NCBI GenBank assembly: GCA_944470555.2 | Contig: OX104127.1 | Coordinates: forward strand, 55,212,140-55,276,139 | Direction of reading: 5' to 3' | Source of the DNA: Heterobilharzia americana | Lineage: Eukaryota > Platyhelminthes > Trematoda > Strigeidida > Schistosomatidae | DNA: 64,000 nucleotides | Part shown: piece by piece, positions 30,801-45,800 of the stretch | How the letters are laid out: every line of letters starts with the position of its first letter | Position numbering within the stretch: position 1 is the stretch's first letter | Translations under genes and position numbers: made by a program | The notes under the pieces: model-generated | The model's database searches: none | Told to the model about the DNA's origin: nothing | Seen by the model: the letters and a program-made list of their open reading frames with translations, nothing else

Positions 30801-33800
30801 CCACACCTCATATCGCTACATGAAGTAGAAAGGTAGTGAGGTGAAGGATGAAGATAAGAGAATGCAGTCAAAAGAAATATAAAGTACGAGAAGAAAGAAA
30901 GGAAGAATGACAAAATGGTGAGATTCAGTATAGCGTCGTTAAGATGGTAATGTGTGTGGGGATACATCTCGTTAAGATGAGGATAATGTGTGTATACATC
31001 TGCGCCACTGACATCGGTCAGTGGTTCCACTGGTTCCTCTTGTCCCCCCACCGACCCCAACCATCTAGTCTGCATCAACCTACATGGCTCAAACCAACAG
31101 TTAGAGACTTCATACATTGGTGCCATGTTTTAGTCTGGCCACCTCTGGCCTTTTTCCAGGCTCGGCCTACTTCGGTCAACATTGTGTGACAAAGCAATCG
31201 GTGACTCGGCACACGTAGTAAGTGTCCCAACCATCTCAATCGATGAAGGTTCATAACCTCGTCAACTGATTTACCTATACTCCCTAAAATTCTACTCGTG
31301 ACTTCTGCACTACTCACGTGGTGACATCATGGAATACGTCCTATACTACGAAAGTAACGGTGGTCAAACACTTGAAGCCTTCTTATATCCTCCACTTTCA
31401 ATGGCCATGTTTCACAGCCATACAGTAGAAGAGAGCGGACTGCTGTGCAGTATACACGACCCTTGATAGACAAACGGATATCAGGGTGGCGCCATAGGTG
31501 GCATAAGTTGGCAAAAAACCAGTCGAGCCTTTTGTATCCGTGTAGAGATATCATCGGCAACCGACCCACCAGGGTTGATCCTACTTCCGATGTAAGTGAA
31601 GTGGTCATCACACTCGATCACTTCACTCTCTATTGTTAACCGCGGTACCGCTGAAGACCAGTCCTGGAGCAAAATTTGCATTCGGATGAGCACCAGGCTT
31701 ATTACTATGTATGTGTATGTATGCGTATATGAATACGTGTAAATAGTTCCTATCCAATTGATTCAGTATGACATGTTGAAAATTTGGACCACAGCCGGAT
31801 TCGAACCAGTGACCACCGGATTTCCTGCCCTATGCTCCACCAAGTGAGCTAAGAGATCCGACTGCTAACCAGATTTTTAGTTCAATTTACTCACAAAGGG
31901 TTTTGCCCGACTACCATGTGAATTCGTTATGGGTTACTACTGCTTGATCGTATTCATACTGGCTGCCTAGTCAGGACTTCTCGCCCCAATCCAAATCTAT
32001 CTGAATTAGAGGGGGAGGGGGGAGCATCATATTGACTGACATTTTGACTATTTGAGATAGCAGTGGTTTGGCAGACTTGCAGTATTTATACTGGGTAATA
32101 ATTGAAGGTGAAATCAACATTTGGACAGTAGACGAATTCGAACCAGTGACCACCGGGTCTCCGGCTAACGAATTCATAAGGTAGTCAGGCGAAACCCTTG
32201 ATGATTGAAGTAAAATAAAAATCTGGTCAGCAGTCAGACCTCGTAGCTCAGTTGATAGAGGATCGGATCGGTGATCGCTGGTTCGAATACTGCAGTGGTC
32301 CAGATTTCCATTTCACCTTCAATTATCACCCAATATAAATGCCAGTCTGACAAGCCACGGCTCTCTCAGATAGTCAAAATGACCATGATTATTATGATTA
32401 TTAGGGGACTATTTCACATTAACTAAAATATGTAAAGCAACAATACTTATGATTGTTTCATTCTCAAATCTATCAAAGCACTAAATAATATCCACATTTA
32501 TGATGCAACAATGACCAGATGAGAATTTTAAACAATAATGACAACTATCGATGTGTCTGTCACACGCTGTCAAGTTATTTTGCTAGGACTGCTTGTTTGG
32601 ATTCATGAAGAGTCACCTCCTGATAAAGTGTTTACTTTTATGTAATATGAAGTCCTATCAAAGTAGCTTGTCCTAGAACAGTAAAATTATAGCGGCAATT
32701 ATGAAAATTTATTCAATCTTGAAAGCCATTTATCAAATAATAGTGTACTATGTATTGCTTCAGAATATTTCGATAGTTGTAATTTGAAAGCTATTTTAGT
32801 GAACACAGAATATTCTTATTGATGACTTCTTCATATCTTGTAGTTACATGTAGATGTTGAGGAAACATTTGTCAACAATATTTAGATTTCATGTGACAGT
32901 TTGTTAATAAATGTTAGTCAGTTGGAGGCAATTGATAAGAAGCCCTGGATCCAGGTTTCGTGCTTTTTGGCACTCATCAGCAAGGCGTATCTGCAACATC
33001 GATGGAATGATGTCCTGCCTGAATCTCGAATCTCAGACAGGACATCAATTCCATCGAGGTTGCAGATACGCCTTGATGATGAGTGCTAAAAAGCACGAGA
33101 CCTGGGTCCAGGGCTTCCTATCGATTGCCTCTAACCAACTAACATCCACTAATGTGCACGGTGATGCTAAGCTTCCTAGCTTGGTTTCCACATTGTAAAT
33201 ATGATTGATAGAATTCGGTTTACACTCAGGATTAGACAACATGAAATTGGTTGCACTCCCGTGACCAATCAATACAGATAACTGATTACTTTGAATTGAA
33301 TGCCAGTAACACTTAAATATATATATAAGACGTTTCTGAAGTTGACTTCCTTCACTGTATGATATTATTCACAGTCTGATCAAGCGGAATCTCTATTTCC
33401 CTGATGCATACGCATATAACTCTAGGACCTAAAGAATAAGTTATCGAATGGTTTTTGAATTGTAATAGGAATTTTTAGTGAGTTGCTAAATGATGACTAG
33501 CAGTAGAATCCATGATGTTTGTTTCATCTCACTTAGGACTCGTCGGCTGAATGTACCTACATTTTAGTTGGTATGAAATGAATAGTTTGATTTACATATA
33601 GTCAACAAAAAGGTGTATTTATACTAATGAATATCTTGAGTGGTAATTAGAAACAATCACTCAGACTGGTCTGTAGATCACACCAGCCAAACAGATCACA
33701 GTAATCTAAATACTGGAGGCGAACGGGGTGGATGGATGGGAGCTGAACTGATTCCTCATTGGTGTACCAGAACAAAGTAAGCTGACATCGGTGAAATGTT

Positions 33801-36800
33801 CAAATCACATGAATCTGGCTAGCTGACTTTCATAGACCTGTATACCTTAAAGAGGATGATCAATTTACAAATTCCATGGTGTATTGTGACATTTTGCATC
33901 ATAGTTGAGTAGTTTCTTAACTGTCTGTGATGTTGACAGGAATAACAACTCATTTCTGTTCGGATAATAGTGCTTAGTTTTTTTTAAGCATATCAAGCTT
34001 TTGAGTATATGAAAATGCCTTGATAACTTCCAATAGTCTGATAATTTTATTGTTATACATTATATTACTCAGCTTGTTGCTCATGATCCAGACAGTACTT
34101 CTCAACTAACATATACAATGGCTTCTTCATTAGAGTATCATGTGATGTCGAGTACATTTCATATTGAAACTGATGGACATATAAGATTACATAGTAGTTT
34201 GGACTATGAATTACGTCATGTATATTCAATACCAATTGAAGTAACTGATGGTGAATTTTCTGCACGTACCACATTAAATGTTCAAGTAGTCGATGTAAAT
34301 GATGAACCTCCAGCATTTGAATTAAATCCAAAGCAATTAATTGCTGATGAAAACGCTTCACCAGGCAAATTGATTGGACGTGTAAGTCTGTTACCTATCA
34401 ATTTAGTTATGCATAATTCTTTTAGTATCAAAATGTATCGTTTGTTTGGAATGATATATTTGAATGATTAGAACTGTATTCTGAAGATTTATGACTTTCT
34501 GAAATATCCTTGATTGATAAATTGATCTTACTCTACGACCAACTCACTTGCGGTTCCACCAGTAGTCACGAGTGTTGTGTTGACCACATTTGTCGTCTGT
34601 CCAGATGCTGTTGACGAGCTGCTACTCGGTGTTAGTGTGGACAATTGCCTTGCATGTGGTGTTGACTCACTGGTGTCCAGACCTGTTCAATGAAAAATAG
34701 GTATAGGTGAAGTGAGTTCAAGTTAGTCGACGTGCTGCAAGCAATCATCAATTCTGCTTTGCTTCACAGTCTGTGCACGCATACACTGAACACGGTCAAT
34801 CGATGCGCGGATGAAATGCGTGTCAAGTGATCGTGGAAATAATGGTGTCGTCTCACCATCAATGCTGCATGACACACTGGAAGTAAAGAAAAGCCCATAC
34901 ACTGAATCACAAACTCAATGTCACACACCAGCACACCACCACGCACAAACACACAAATGCGAGGTGTTCAACACCCGATATTCTTGATCTCCTGAATATC
35001 GAGGCATGTGCTTGCTTGTCGACATTGCTATGCTTCAGGTGATGAATTATTGCGTTGTGCAAGACAGACAGACGAAACAGATGTCCGGTGTTGTCAGATT
35101 TTGAAGATTTCTCTAACTGAAGTCAACCGGTGATGACTACTACCCTGAAATAGGATTTTAGTGAGCAGATGAAATGTGTCCAACATCTTAAGAGATTGAA
35201 TTGACTTAAATATTACAAAGTCACCAGAAGGACTGTCACCCCAACTAACTATACAGGTAGATCTAATCATTGAAAGAAACTTTGAGAAGGCATCTGTTCC
35301 AGAATTGTCTTCAACTACTGTCAACTGTTAGCTTAGCAAAACAAATTCATTCTGAGAACTTACTTCTCTCACGCGTTCAATATTATAATAACCTATATCC
35401 GATTTCACTTTTTGCCCTTTCGTTATAGGTAAGAATCCGTGACCCTGATAGTCCTAGTGTAAATGGTCTTGTGGAATGTTCAGAGCCACCAGGATTGATT
35501 CGTCGTCAGGCACTTCAATTTCTACCTGATCCAACCGTTAATCCTACAGCACAAGTTTATGATTTAACTACTCGAATTAAACTTGATAGAGAAGATCCTG
35601 AAAATCCTATACCAGGTCATTTAATTGTCTATTTGATTTGTTCAGATGGTGCTCCAAATACTGGTGAAATAATATCGCATACTGCCTACAATGGGGTTCG
35701 ACTGACGTCAACTATGACAGCAACTTTAACTATAAAAGACGTAAATGATCATAAACCAGTTTTTGAAAAATCTATTTATGATGTATCAATTCAAGAAAAT
35801 AATCCTATTGGCGAAAAAGTTGTTCAAGTAAGTTAGTAAAGGTAATTTGTCAGATACTGTAACAAGGGGGAACTCGATACCTCCCCCCCCCCGAGAGATC
35901 GTTATAAAGTGAAATTGAAACACTAGTCCCTTTTGCATGGGTGTACACACAATTGTTGATATATTGTATTGATTAAAAGTGAAGTGAACATCTCGGTCAC
36001 CGCATGGTTTGATCCAGCGGATTCCAGATCACCGATATGATGCTCTAGAAGCTGAGCTACAATACCTATCTATTGACTTCACTGTTCTGTACAAGCTCTT
36101 TCATTTCACCTTCAGTCTTAACACCATTTCAATGAAGTCACTCTTACAAACCATGACCATTGTAGATAGTCCCAACAATAGAAGGAATCGCTTGTTTCAC
36201 TGACATCTAGGTTCTCTTCAACTGAAAATGAATACTTATTGAAGGGGATTCAGAAAAACCTTGAAAAAACCCACTACATAATCGAAACTGGGAAATTCAT
36301 AGTAAAGATTTCTTTTGAACGAATTCACTAGAAGACTGTACAGTAATGTACCGGATGGTTAGAAGTATAATATAGACAGTCAACAAGCCGGTGGTTTTTG
36401 TTTGTTCAAGATTGTTGACAACGTATACCATTGGCACGAGAAAATATATACTTATGCCTACAGTCTAAGGATTGATCATATACATGTATCCTGCACATAC
36501 CGATTGGTTCGGTCATAACTTGCTCACTGCGAAACTTGAATGTCCAAGGTTCGACCTCTTGAGCGATTATGAATGCACACTGCTACTAGAACAAAAGAGC
36601 TCCTTAGTGCCCCAAGTTCTTCAACTGATATCAGTCTGTGATGAATACCAAGACGAAATCAATCAATACTTATGAACCTCAGGAAATATCAATACTGATA
36701 AAAGTGTATCCATTTAATTTTGTGACATAGTGAAAAGATCATGTCCCTTGGTTTCCTAATGGAACATACGGTTTCAGTAGTATGTCTCCAGTGTACTCTA

Positions 36801-39800
36801 TTCTCAGCAATCTTTTCAACCTGGCTCCAAGACAACCCATAAGCTGTCATTTCTTCCTCACACCATCTCCTCTATGTCACAGTCACCTCAGACGACCAAC
36901 TCGTCGTTTCTCATCTGGGTTCCACTCGACTGCCTGGAGCATGATGTCTCCAAATGGTCATAGATAAATATTTATCTTCACATCTTCTATATTTGACCTC
37001 AAACTTTATGGTTTCCTATTCAAATGCCGACAAATTCTTTTTGAAGCAAGTCATCGAAGATTCTTTCATGATTCTTCGATGTTCAGTGCTAAGAAGTACT
37101 AGTGTTCATGAAACTTTCATAATAAAGACCATATAAATCATTGATTGAATCTACTCAAAATAGTTGAACAGTTGGGTAAACTCAATTATTGTGATTTGGA
37201 GACAGTAATCGAGTTATGATTCAATAGTTTATAGAGTTGACTATTAGTCAATAGGTAATGATTTCGAACGCCTTTTCATCTATTGAAATTTTGATAGTCA
37301 GTATGGCTTATTGCCTATCTCATAAATGTGTACAACATAACTGAATAGATTTCGATTCTAATTGAAGAATTTTTTTGTTAAGATTTTTGGTTCATATAAT
37401 ATAGTCAATTTGTGTTTTAATCATATAATTTACATTTATTAACTTTGTATATGAAGATTAAAGCTGAGGATTCAGATGAAGATGAAAATGCTAGAATTAC
37501 TTATTCCTTATTGGATAGAGCCAATTTCAAAATAGATTCCTTGACAGGTTGGATTACTCCAAACCTTGTGTTTGATCGTGAAACACGGGATTCATATCAG
37601 GTAAATTATTATTAATATTATTATTACCATTATTATAATCTACTTGATTGTGGCTAATAGAAGAGATCAAGATACATCTTTCATTCTATTTGGGATTAGT
37701 CAGTTAGATGTACATATATCCCCAGTATATGATGTTGTTCCTATTGAGATTCAAACCTCGTACCTATCAATTCAAATGTCACTGAGGCATATTAGGCCAC
37801 CTCTTGTACAATGTGTATTGGTTATACTTTTTTGTTGATGTACTTGTAATTCTCTGTTGTTTTGCTGAATTGAATTGTTACGACACCCGTTTAGCATATG
37901 AACTTCTATGTGGATGCCTCAATATAGTTTGAATATTTCTAATGATCATCTAATTGGTTTTGATTAACAGAAGAATTCAAGACGGTGAAATACAAGTACA
38001 TTACCATTTCTACTAACAAGCTCAATATTTAGCCATACTTCGATAGTTTAGATGTATATCCGTATAGCCTGTTAAGCACCATCTTTGAATGGAATTCCTA
38101 CTTACCCCACTTTGTTACTCATTATCTGATTGTAATTTTTTTATATTTATATTTATATTTATATTTCTACATTATTAATTGAATCTCAGTTATTCTTCAA
38201 GTTGATATTGGAAACCTGAGAGTGTTGGATAGCTGTTTCGTCTGAATAAGAAACTCCTCAGCAGTGTGCACCAATGATCCCACCCTCCAAGGATCAAACC
38301 TGGGATCTTCAGGTTCCGTGACCAGCACGTTACCATTACGCTATTAGGTTGAAATCCAGTGGTCCATATTTCTTACTCCTGTGGAGATTTATTGAATTCA
38401 AGTTGGAGAATTCTAACCTGAGATCAACTAATAAATACCTAAAAACCTCCAGATTGTATACCAGAATCTATTGTCTCATCATAACTGAAAAAGACAAGAT
38501 GTATGACAGTGTAGAATCTTACTTGGTTGGAGGTGATTGCCAGGAAGCCCTGGACCTAGGTTTCCTGGTTGTTAGCACTCGTCAACAAGGCGTACCTCCA
38601 ACCTCGACGAAACTATTTCCCCACCTAGGGTTCGAACCTGCGTCATCTAGTATTGTAATCAGCGACTTTTCCACTGAGCTATTCCGGTCGCGGCTGATAC
38701 CCTGTAGGACTGGGTTATATATATTGATTGGTCACAGGAGTGCAACCATTTTCATATTGTCTAGTCCTGAGTGTAGATCGAATCCTGTCGATCATATTTC
38801 CACTGCGATGTTCAGCCTCCTAGCTTGGTGGCCCCATTAGAAATATGATCGGTAGGATTCAACCTACATTCAGGACTAGACAACATGGAACTGGTTACTC
38901 TCTCATGACTAATCAATAAATCTATAATCTGTAAGCTAACAGTTTCTTCCATATACTGGTACACATCTAGAAGGATAAGTTTATTAGTTTCGAGAACGGT
39001 ACATAACTTATTCTTTGACGTAAATTGACTTCTAAAACTATAAAATATATTAACAGATAGAATGAAGAGGATAATTTATTGGTTGAACCATGCGTGATTG
39101 GTTTATACAGCGACTGGGTTACTGGTTTGCACACTGCTTCACCTATCGAACTTTGGACATAATAGATGTAACTCATTACCGCTTACCATACGAATGTATA
39201 CAAGCTAACTGAGGTCACATTTTGACAACCTTTTAAATAAATACTATCTAATCAGAGGTAGTATTCATCATGGACTGACATCAGTTGGGGAACCACTGAA
39301 AGTTTGGGAGTGCTGGACAGCTGACTCGTCCTAGTATAGGATTCTTCATCAGTACGCACCCATCAGCTGGCTAATGCTTCCAGATTTTCAATGAATCCCT
39401 AAGTGATATTATTCAGTGATGAATTATTATTATTTGTCCCTTGGGTTCCTAGTGGAACATGGGGATTCAGTAGTACGTCTCCAGTGTACTCTCCTCTCTG
39501 CAGTCTTTTGAACCTGGTTCCATGACAGCTCACAAGCCCTCATTTCTTCCTCACATGGCCTCCTCCATGTCACCCTCATCTCGGACCATCAACTCGTCGT
39601 TTCCCTTTTGGGTTCCACTCGAGTGCCTCGCCTGGCACGTGATGTCCCCGGTCGGTCTTCTCAGTAAACGCCCAATCCAATGGATCTTCACTTCCTTCTG
39701 TATATTTATTGAGTGACAGGTTCTTGGTTGGTTCATTGCTAGCTAGCCAGAGTTCCTTGTTGCTTATTCTTCCTGGCCACCTGACCTTCAGTAACGAGCG

Positions 39801-42800
39801 TAGGCACTTGTTGATGAATATCTGTAATTTGTTGGAAATGCTTTTTGTGACGCGCCAAGTTTCTGAGCCATACAGAAGCACTGATTTCACTGAATTGGTG
39901 TTGAAAATCCGAATCTTGTTCAAGCTTTATGCTGACTGCAGACGATCTCCACACTGGTTTCAGGTTAAAGAACGCCTGTCTTGCTTTTCCGATCCTGATT
40001 ACTTTGACGTCCTCGTCTATGCCACCGCCGCCTGTAGTTGAGACGATGCTGCCTGCCTAGGTAGGTGTAGATGAGACAGACTACTTCCTTTAGGTTTCTC
40101 CTGTTGATGGTGATTGGAGCTTGTTGTTGTTGTTGGTGGTGTTGGTTGGGTATCATCATCGCCTCTGTCTTCTCTACGTTCACTTGAGGCCCCATCTTCC
40201 TTGGTTGCCCTGCCTTTTCCGTCAACTTGTTAGTTATCGCCTGTAGATCTTCAAGTTTGTATGACATTAGGCATAAGTCACCGGCGAAATCCAAATCATC
40301 CAGGATCTTTTCCGCGGTCCAGCGTATATCCCTCTTCTCGCTCCTTACTGTTTGTTCTATGATCCAGTCGACCACAATCAGTGATGAATACTAATCCTAT
40401 TCATCATCTATATGTACATGAAACATCCTGTGACACCTTAAGAATTATTACAAAGAAAAACATACTCAGTTGCTAGGTAGTTGGTTAATAAAATAACAAA
40501 ATAAATTTGTTTGTTAACATTTTTATTTTTCAGTGTATGTAATAATCTTTACCTTATTTTTCTTTTCACACTATACTCTATACTTATAAAAATAGGAGAA
40601 TATGAATGATAGATGACAATATATATATAAAGAATTACATCATCGTGTGAAATCGAATATGTGCTTCTTTTTTAATGCTTCACTATTCATCAAGAGGTAC
40701 AATAAGTAATTCAGTTCATTGTTTACTTAAATAAAACAGTTGTTAGGTGAAGTGAATAGATAGATTGTTATCTTAAGGAAAAACAATTCATTCATTCATT
40801 CAGTGTAGATACTAATTGAAGTTTGTACAATCTGACTAATTTGTACTGGTAATGATTGAAAGTGAAATGGAAATCTGAACCATGACCGGATTGGAACCAG
40901 CTACCATCGGGTTACCGGCCTAGTGCTCTACCAATTGAGTTGCGAGGTCTGACTACTGACCACTTCAATCTGACTAATGTTTAATTTAGGTTGGAATTCT
41001 TTATAGTCTGATATTATTTAGAAGAACATTGGTAACCTGCGAACACTGATGGAAACGAGAAGACAGAGACGAAGGAAAGAATGTTTACTGAGGTACAAGT
41101 GGTACGGTAGTCGTTAAATATGGTACACCTTGCACTAAGACAGTCATTTGTATAATGTACTTCATTTCTTCTTCTACTTCCCCCTTCATTTACTCCTCAT
41201 ACGCCTGCCTTGTCTCTTGTGTTTCTCTGGGCAGAATCCTTATGCATTGTTGGTAATTTCCTATGATTTTTGCCACCCTCTCAACATATGCTACTTACAT
41301 CCATTCTTATCAGCAACGCCTACTAGACTAGTGTGAGACTTCTCACCAGTGCTCACCCATGACCCCACTCTCCATTGACCGAACCCAGAACCTTCAGATT
41401 CTGTGGTCAGCATATTACCATTGATCCACTGGGTCGGGATCCTATGCTTCACATTTCCAACTTCTGTTAGTTCACCATATGACGTGACCTACATCCAATG
41501 CTGTTGTTGAATAACTGTCCTCATGTTCAACTTGTCTAAATTTCTTGGTTGTATTATGTTCTCTGAGCTGAGTTGTTTAATCGTGGATGCCATTAGCACT
41601 AACTTCATCCATCTAAGCTATAAATATCCTTTACCAATACCTAGTGTCGAATTTATCAGAATTATCCAAATGAAATCAGGATATAGGATCAAATTCACTC
41701 TTTTTTGTTTCCTACTCTGTCAGAAGATATCTGGCCAGAAAATGTCGAAGAACAGCCGATAGAATAACTTGTGTAACTCCATAAAGTTATATACACATTC
41801 AGAGATGATGTTGGAATTCATAAGAACATTTGCAGTATCAATCGTAGTTGAAATAACGACTTTTCAACTGACTACAATCCCTAGTGACTCGTTCGTATCC
41901 TACTGTAGAGTAAATTTTAATTTCACCATCAATCATCGTCAAGCATTGACTATACATCAGAACTGTAGTTTCCAAGAGAGATTAAAATGATCTGAACAAT
42001 TCGGTTGTGTAATCAGATTTCATCCAGGTTCACCGTTGATGCTTAATCTACAAAAATCTCATATCATCCTTGACAATGTACAAATGCCTAGAACAATTTG
42101 ACTGGAAGCAAAGTTGATTTACCATCCTATACAGTCAAAAAGTCAAGAAAGGCTGCATATTCTTTAACATCTGCCATAACGATCTAGAAATTGTTTGACC
42201 GAATCCGTTATAAGCCGAAAATAGAGCTTAGTTGAATTACAGACATTCATCAACGACTGCCTACGCTGGCTCACTCTTTACTGAAGATCAGATGGCCAGA
42301 AAGAATTAGCAACAAGGGATTCACTCTGGCTGGCAACGAACCAACGAAACAAGAACCTATCACTCAACAAATATGCACTGGAAGGAAGTGGAGATGGATT
42401 AAGCATACACTGAGAAGGCCGACTGGGGACATCACGCACTAGGCCAGGCCCTCAAGTGGAACCCAGATGGCAAGCGACGAGTTGGTCATCCAAGGCGAGG
42501 GTGACATGGAGGAGATCGTGCGAGGAGGAAACGAGAGCTACTAGGCTATCGTGGAGCCAGGTTAAAAAGATTGGAGAGAAGAGAGTACACTGGAGACGTA
42601 CTACTGAAGCCCTATGTTCCATTAGGAACCCAAGGGATAAATAATGATAATAATAGAGCTTAGTTGGCAAGTAATTCCCTGAACTCTATGATAATAATAA
42701 TAACAATAATAATTGTTGCTTAATTCCAACACAATATGTATGACAATATGGAATTCCAAGCATCTAAGTGTTCAATAATTTCCCTCCCAGAACAGTATCT

Positions 42801-45800
42801 GCATAATATCAATAAGATCAGTATTCAAGACAATAATGTGAAATAGCCAGCTGGTTTTGGATGGGCATCTGGTCTATAATGAAGAATCAACAGAAATGCA
42901 AGCATAATTTTGGTTGTGGTAGTTCATTTAAATGATTAAAATAAGTCGAAAGGAATGGAATTTGGTGAAAAATGTTTGAAGGATAAATTTGGTAGCCCAA
43001 GGTTTCAGCAAACCGCCGTGATGACGAATGATTTCTGTGATGAAAGTAACGCCTATTGAAGTGTAACATACATAAATAAACAAATGAAAGGCTTAAATAT
43101 CTTTATCATATCTATTTTTGTCACAACAATCAACCCTATTTATTTATTTTAGGTTACCGCCATTGCAATGGATCAAGGTAAACCTCGTTTATCTACCTCT
43201 GTCTTGATCAATATAACTGTACTTGATGCAAATGATCATAGTCCTATTCTAGCATCATATGAGGCTGATGAAACTCTTTTACAAACAAATAATCTACCTA
43301 TTGGACGTTTTGGTCCTAAAAATTTATTCATCGTACAAGAGAATATGCCAGCTAATACATGTCTTGGTAATGTATTGGCATTTGATAAAGATGAAGGATT
43401 GAATGCTGAACTCATGTTTAGTCTTCTTCAAGATCCAGTATTTCACTTCCATGAAAGGTTTAAACTTTCACCTGATGGTGTAATTTGCACAAATGTTGAG
43501 TTGGATAGGGAAGAGAAGGTTAGTTGAACATTGTTTGCGTTTAGTTTTTCGCAAACGTTTAATCTACTTATTTATTTGATAGTAGTATAAAACTACCAGA
43601 GTTAATTTTGATTTCCTTAATATCTTTGAAGTCGTGATCCCAATGAAAATTAACAGTACAAAGCATGTTCTTGACCATTACTAACAACTAAGTCTTAAAC
43701 TAAGAATGGTAAAAGACACTTTATACACCGTATTTTATTTGAGCGGTCTAGGCGTATTATTTGATTTCAAGGAAGGACTCATCAGTAGCTGATATCAGTT
43801 ACAGAACCACTGAAAAAATGAGAGTAATGGACAGTTGTTCCCTCCAAGTTTGCAACTCCTAAGTAGTAAATACCCCTGACTTTGTCCGAGATAGTACTCA
43901 GCATATCAAACCTCCAAGTGAGCACGTTAACTATTCAGTTACTGGAGTGAAATCCATTCAACTACGTTTTTCTAGTTCCGTGGATTTATGAAATGGTGCT
44001 ACAATCAACCAGTCATATATGTGAGCATTTGTTTTCATGCCCGATTTAAATGATCAAACAGGTTACTACAGACTGTTAGAACTTCAGGAAGTATGTCTTG
44101 AAGCATGGTCACTTATAAGCAACAAAACAGGATTTCAATGTGGAGATTTGTTGGAACTGAGTGATTTCAAGGTAATATCCAGGATTTTTCCTCATGAATA
44201 TTCTTTTGTTTCAATTTCTAGGATCATTACCGGTTGACAGTTGTTGTAAAAGATCAGTCAATTGATGAACAACTGACGACAACTGGAACTATTGGTATTA
44301 TTGTTCTAGATGTAAATGATAATCAACCTCAATTCTTAAAGCCTATTGGACTTTTAAATCCAAGTAAGTTGAATGATATTGGAAGGCAGTTCTTTTCTAC
44401 ACATAGCCCAGAATCTTCAGAGTTCAGTCTCTTGATTGTAACTATGATACTGTGAATTCTATAAGATACATAAAAGTGGAGTTGGTCGGAAGTTGATCTC
44501 ATATCCACTTAAAAGCTTAGGAGTTGGTATTGTAAATAAGAAAATCAGATATACAGACTTATTGACACTGTTATTAGCGTTTAACCAAAATATGATGTTC
44601 ACAGAAATGACACCTAGTAAATAGTGAAATAATCTATCCATAACTGCGTAATCTATAGAAAAAGGCGAAGATTGAGAATATCAGGTATTTTGTTCAGTAG
44701 AAGAGGAAGGTAAATGTAAGTCACGTATAGCGTTTTAATCCCGCCAATCCATAATAATGACCTTTTATTCCAAACAGATACTACTGATGATTATATGCTT
44801 CGGTTAGCTATTCCTTGCTGTCTTAAGCCTGATTGAAAAATGATCCAAATCCTGCAGTATAAGCGATGGTTGAGCTTGGTAGTCAAGATTGTTTCATCTC
44901 AAGCTATAATATAATATGATTATTCCTTTCCCAGACATGCATACAAGTTCCAAGTCAGCTTGTTCATCAAACTGACCAAACCAATTTAGGAATTCTCTAG
45001 TGTTAATGTTATTACTTGTATTATCCCATAGTTGAGTGAACGGAATTGATGCATCTCCATTGGAATATGGGCTTTTGTTCAGTTGCCTTAATATTACCTG
45101 TGTCTCAGTTATATATAGTGGCTACATGTAGTGGCTAGCAGTGGAGTTTAAGATATGCCTTTTGTCTTATTTGGGACGAGAAACAATGTTAAAATTAAAC
45201 TTATGATACAAGAAGTGGCTATTACAAATCATTGGTCTACTGTATAACACTCTGGTGTTTGAAGCGGTCGGTTTTCAGTTCGAGTCCTAGCGAGAACAAT
45301 ATCACTCATTGGGAGGCAAGTACATCCAGCTGACAAGCCTTAATTGGGAGGAAATGTACATCCTGGATTCCACTACTAGCCGCTATCCATCATTAACTTG
45401 TTAGCTTTTAGGTGTCAGTTATGCTAATTAAAGCATAATTTGTAACTAAATCTTAAGTGTTAGTCGACTGTGTATTGCATCCTCACAGTGTCACTTATGC
45501 ATCCGCAAACTGTAGTACTTTTAGTGTTAAAAGTCTCTTTCTCGATTGGAAACCGTAAATATTAGTTCAAAAGGAGTCAATGATCACGTACAAATAAACA
45601 AACTGTGAGTTAATTAGAAAGACATTTCTATGACAAGCTAATAACAGTAATATCATACAATTTATCTTCAAAAAAAGCTTTGATCACTTGTATTTAGCAT
45701 TAGATTTAAACCTAAAGACAACCATTGTATTATTATTACTCAAAAGTTACTGGTTTTATAACCATTACTTACTGCAACATTTCATAGTTCTGTGTCTAAA

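Larger units (their letters stand above)
847..34072 (+). other. Giant first intron (33.2 kb) of the protocadherin
   Basis: GTAAGC...AG, phase 0, between the A-strand and the first calcium loop of one cadherin repeat. The sequence is almost entirely repeat debris: hammerhead SINEs of families A, B and C, SINE D, four RTE LINE copies and several other LINE fragments. I see no host coding exon in it on either strand. Confidence 0.8.

Noticed and set aside
32225..32300. Functional tRNA gene
   Set aside because: Good box A and box B, but the acceptor stem does not pair, and the same 3' extension recurs in other copies, so it is a SINE.
41523..41990. Two adjacent plus-strand frames
   Set aside because: No family features. 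They are probably chance frames in AT-rich intron.
44037..44237. Possible extra protocadherin exon before exon 6
   Set aside because: No cadherin motif. Exons 5 and 6 join perfectly (LDREEK to DHYRLTV), leaving no room for it.
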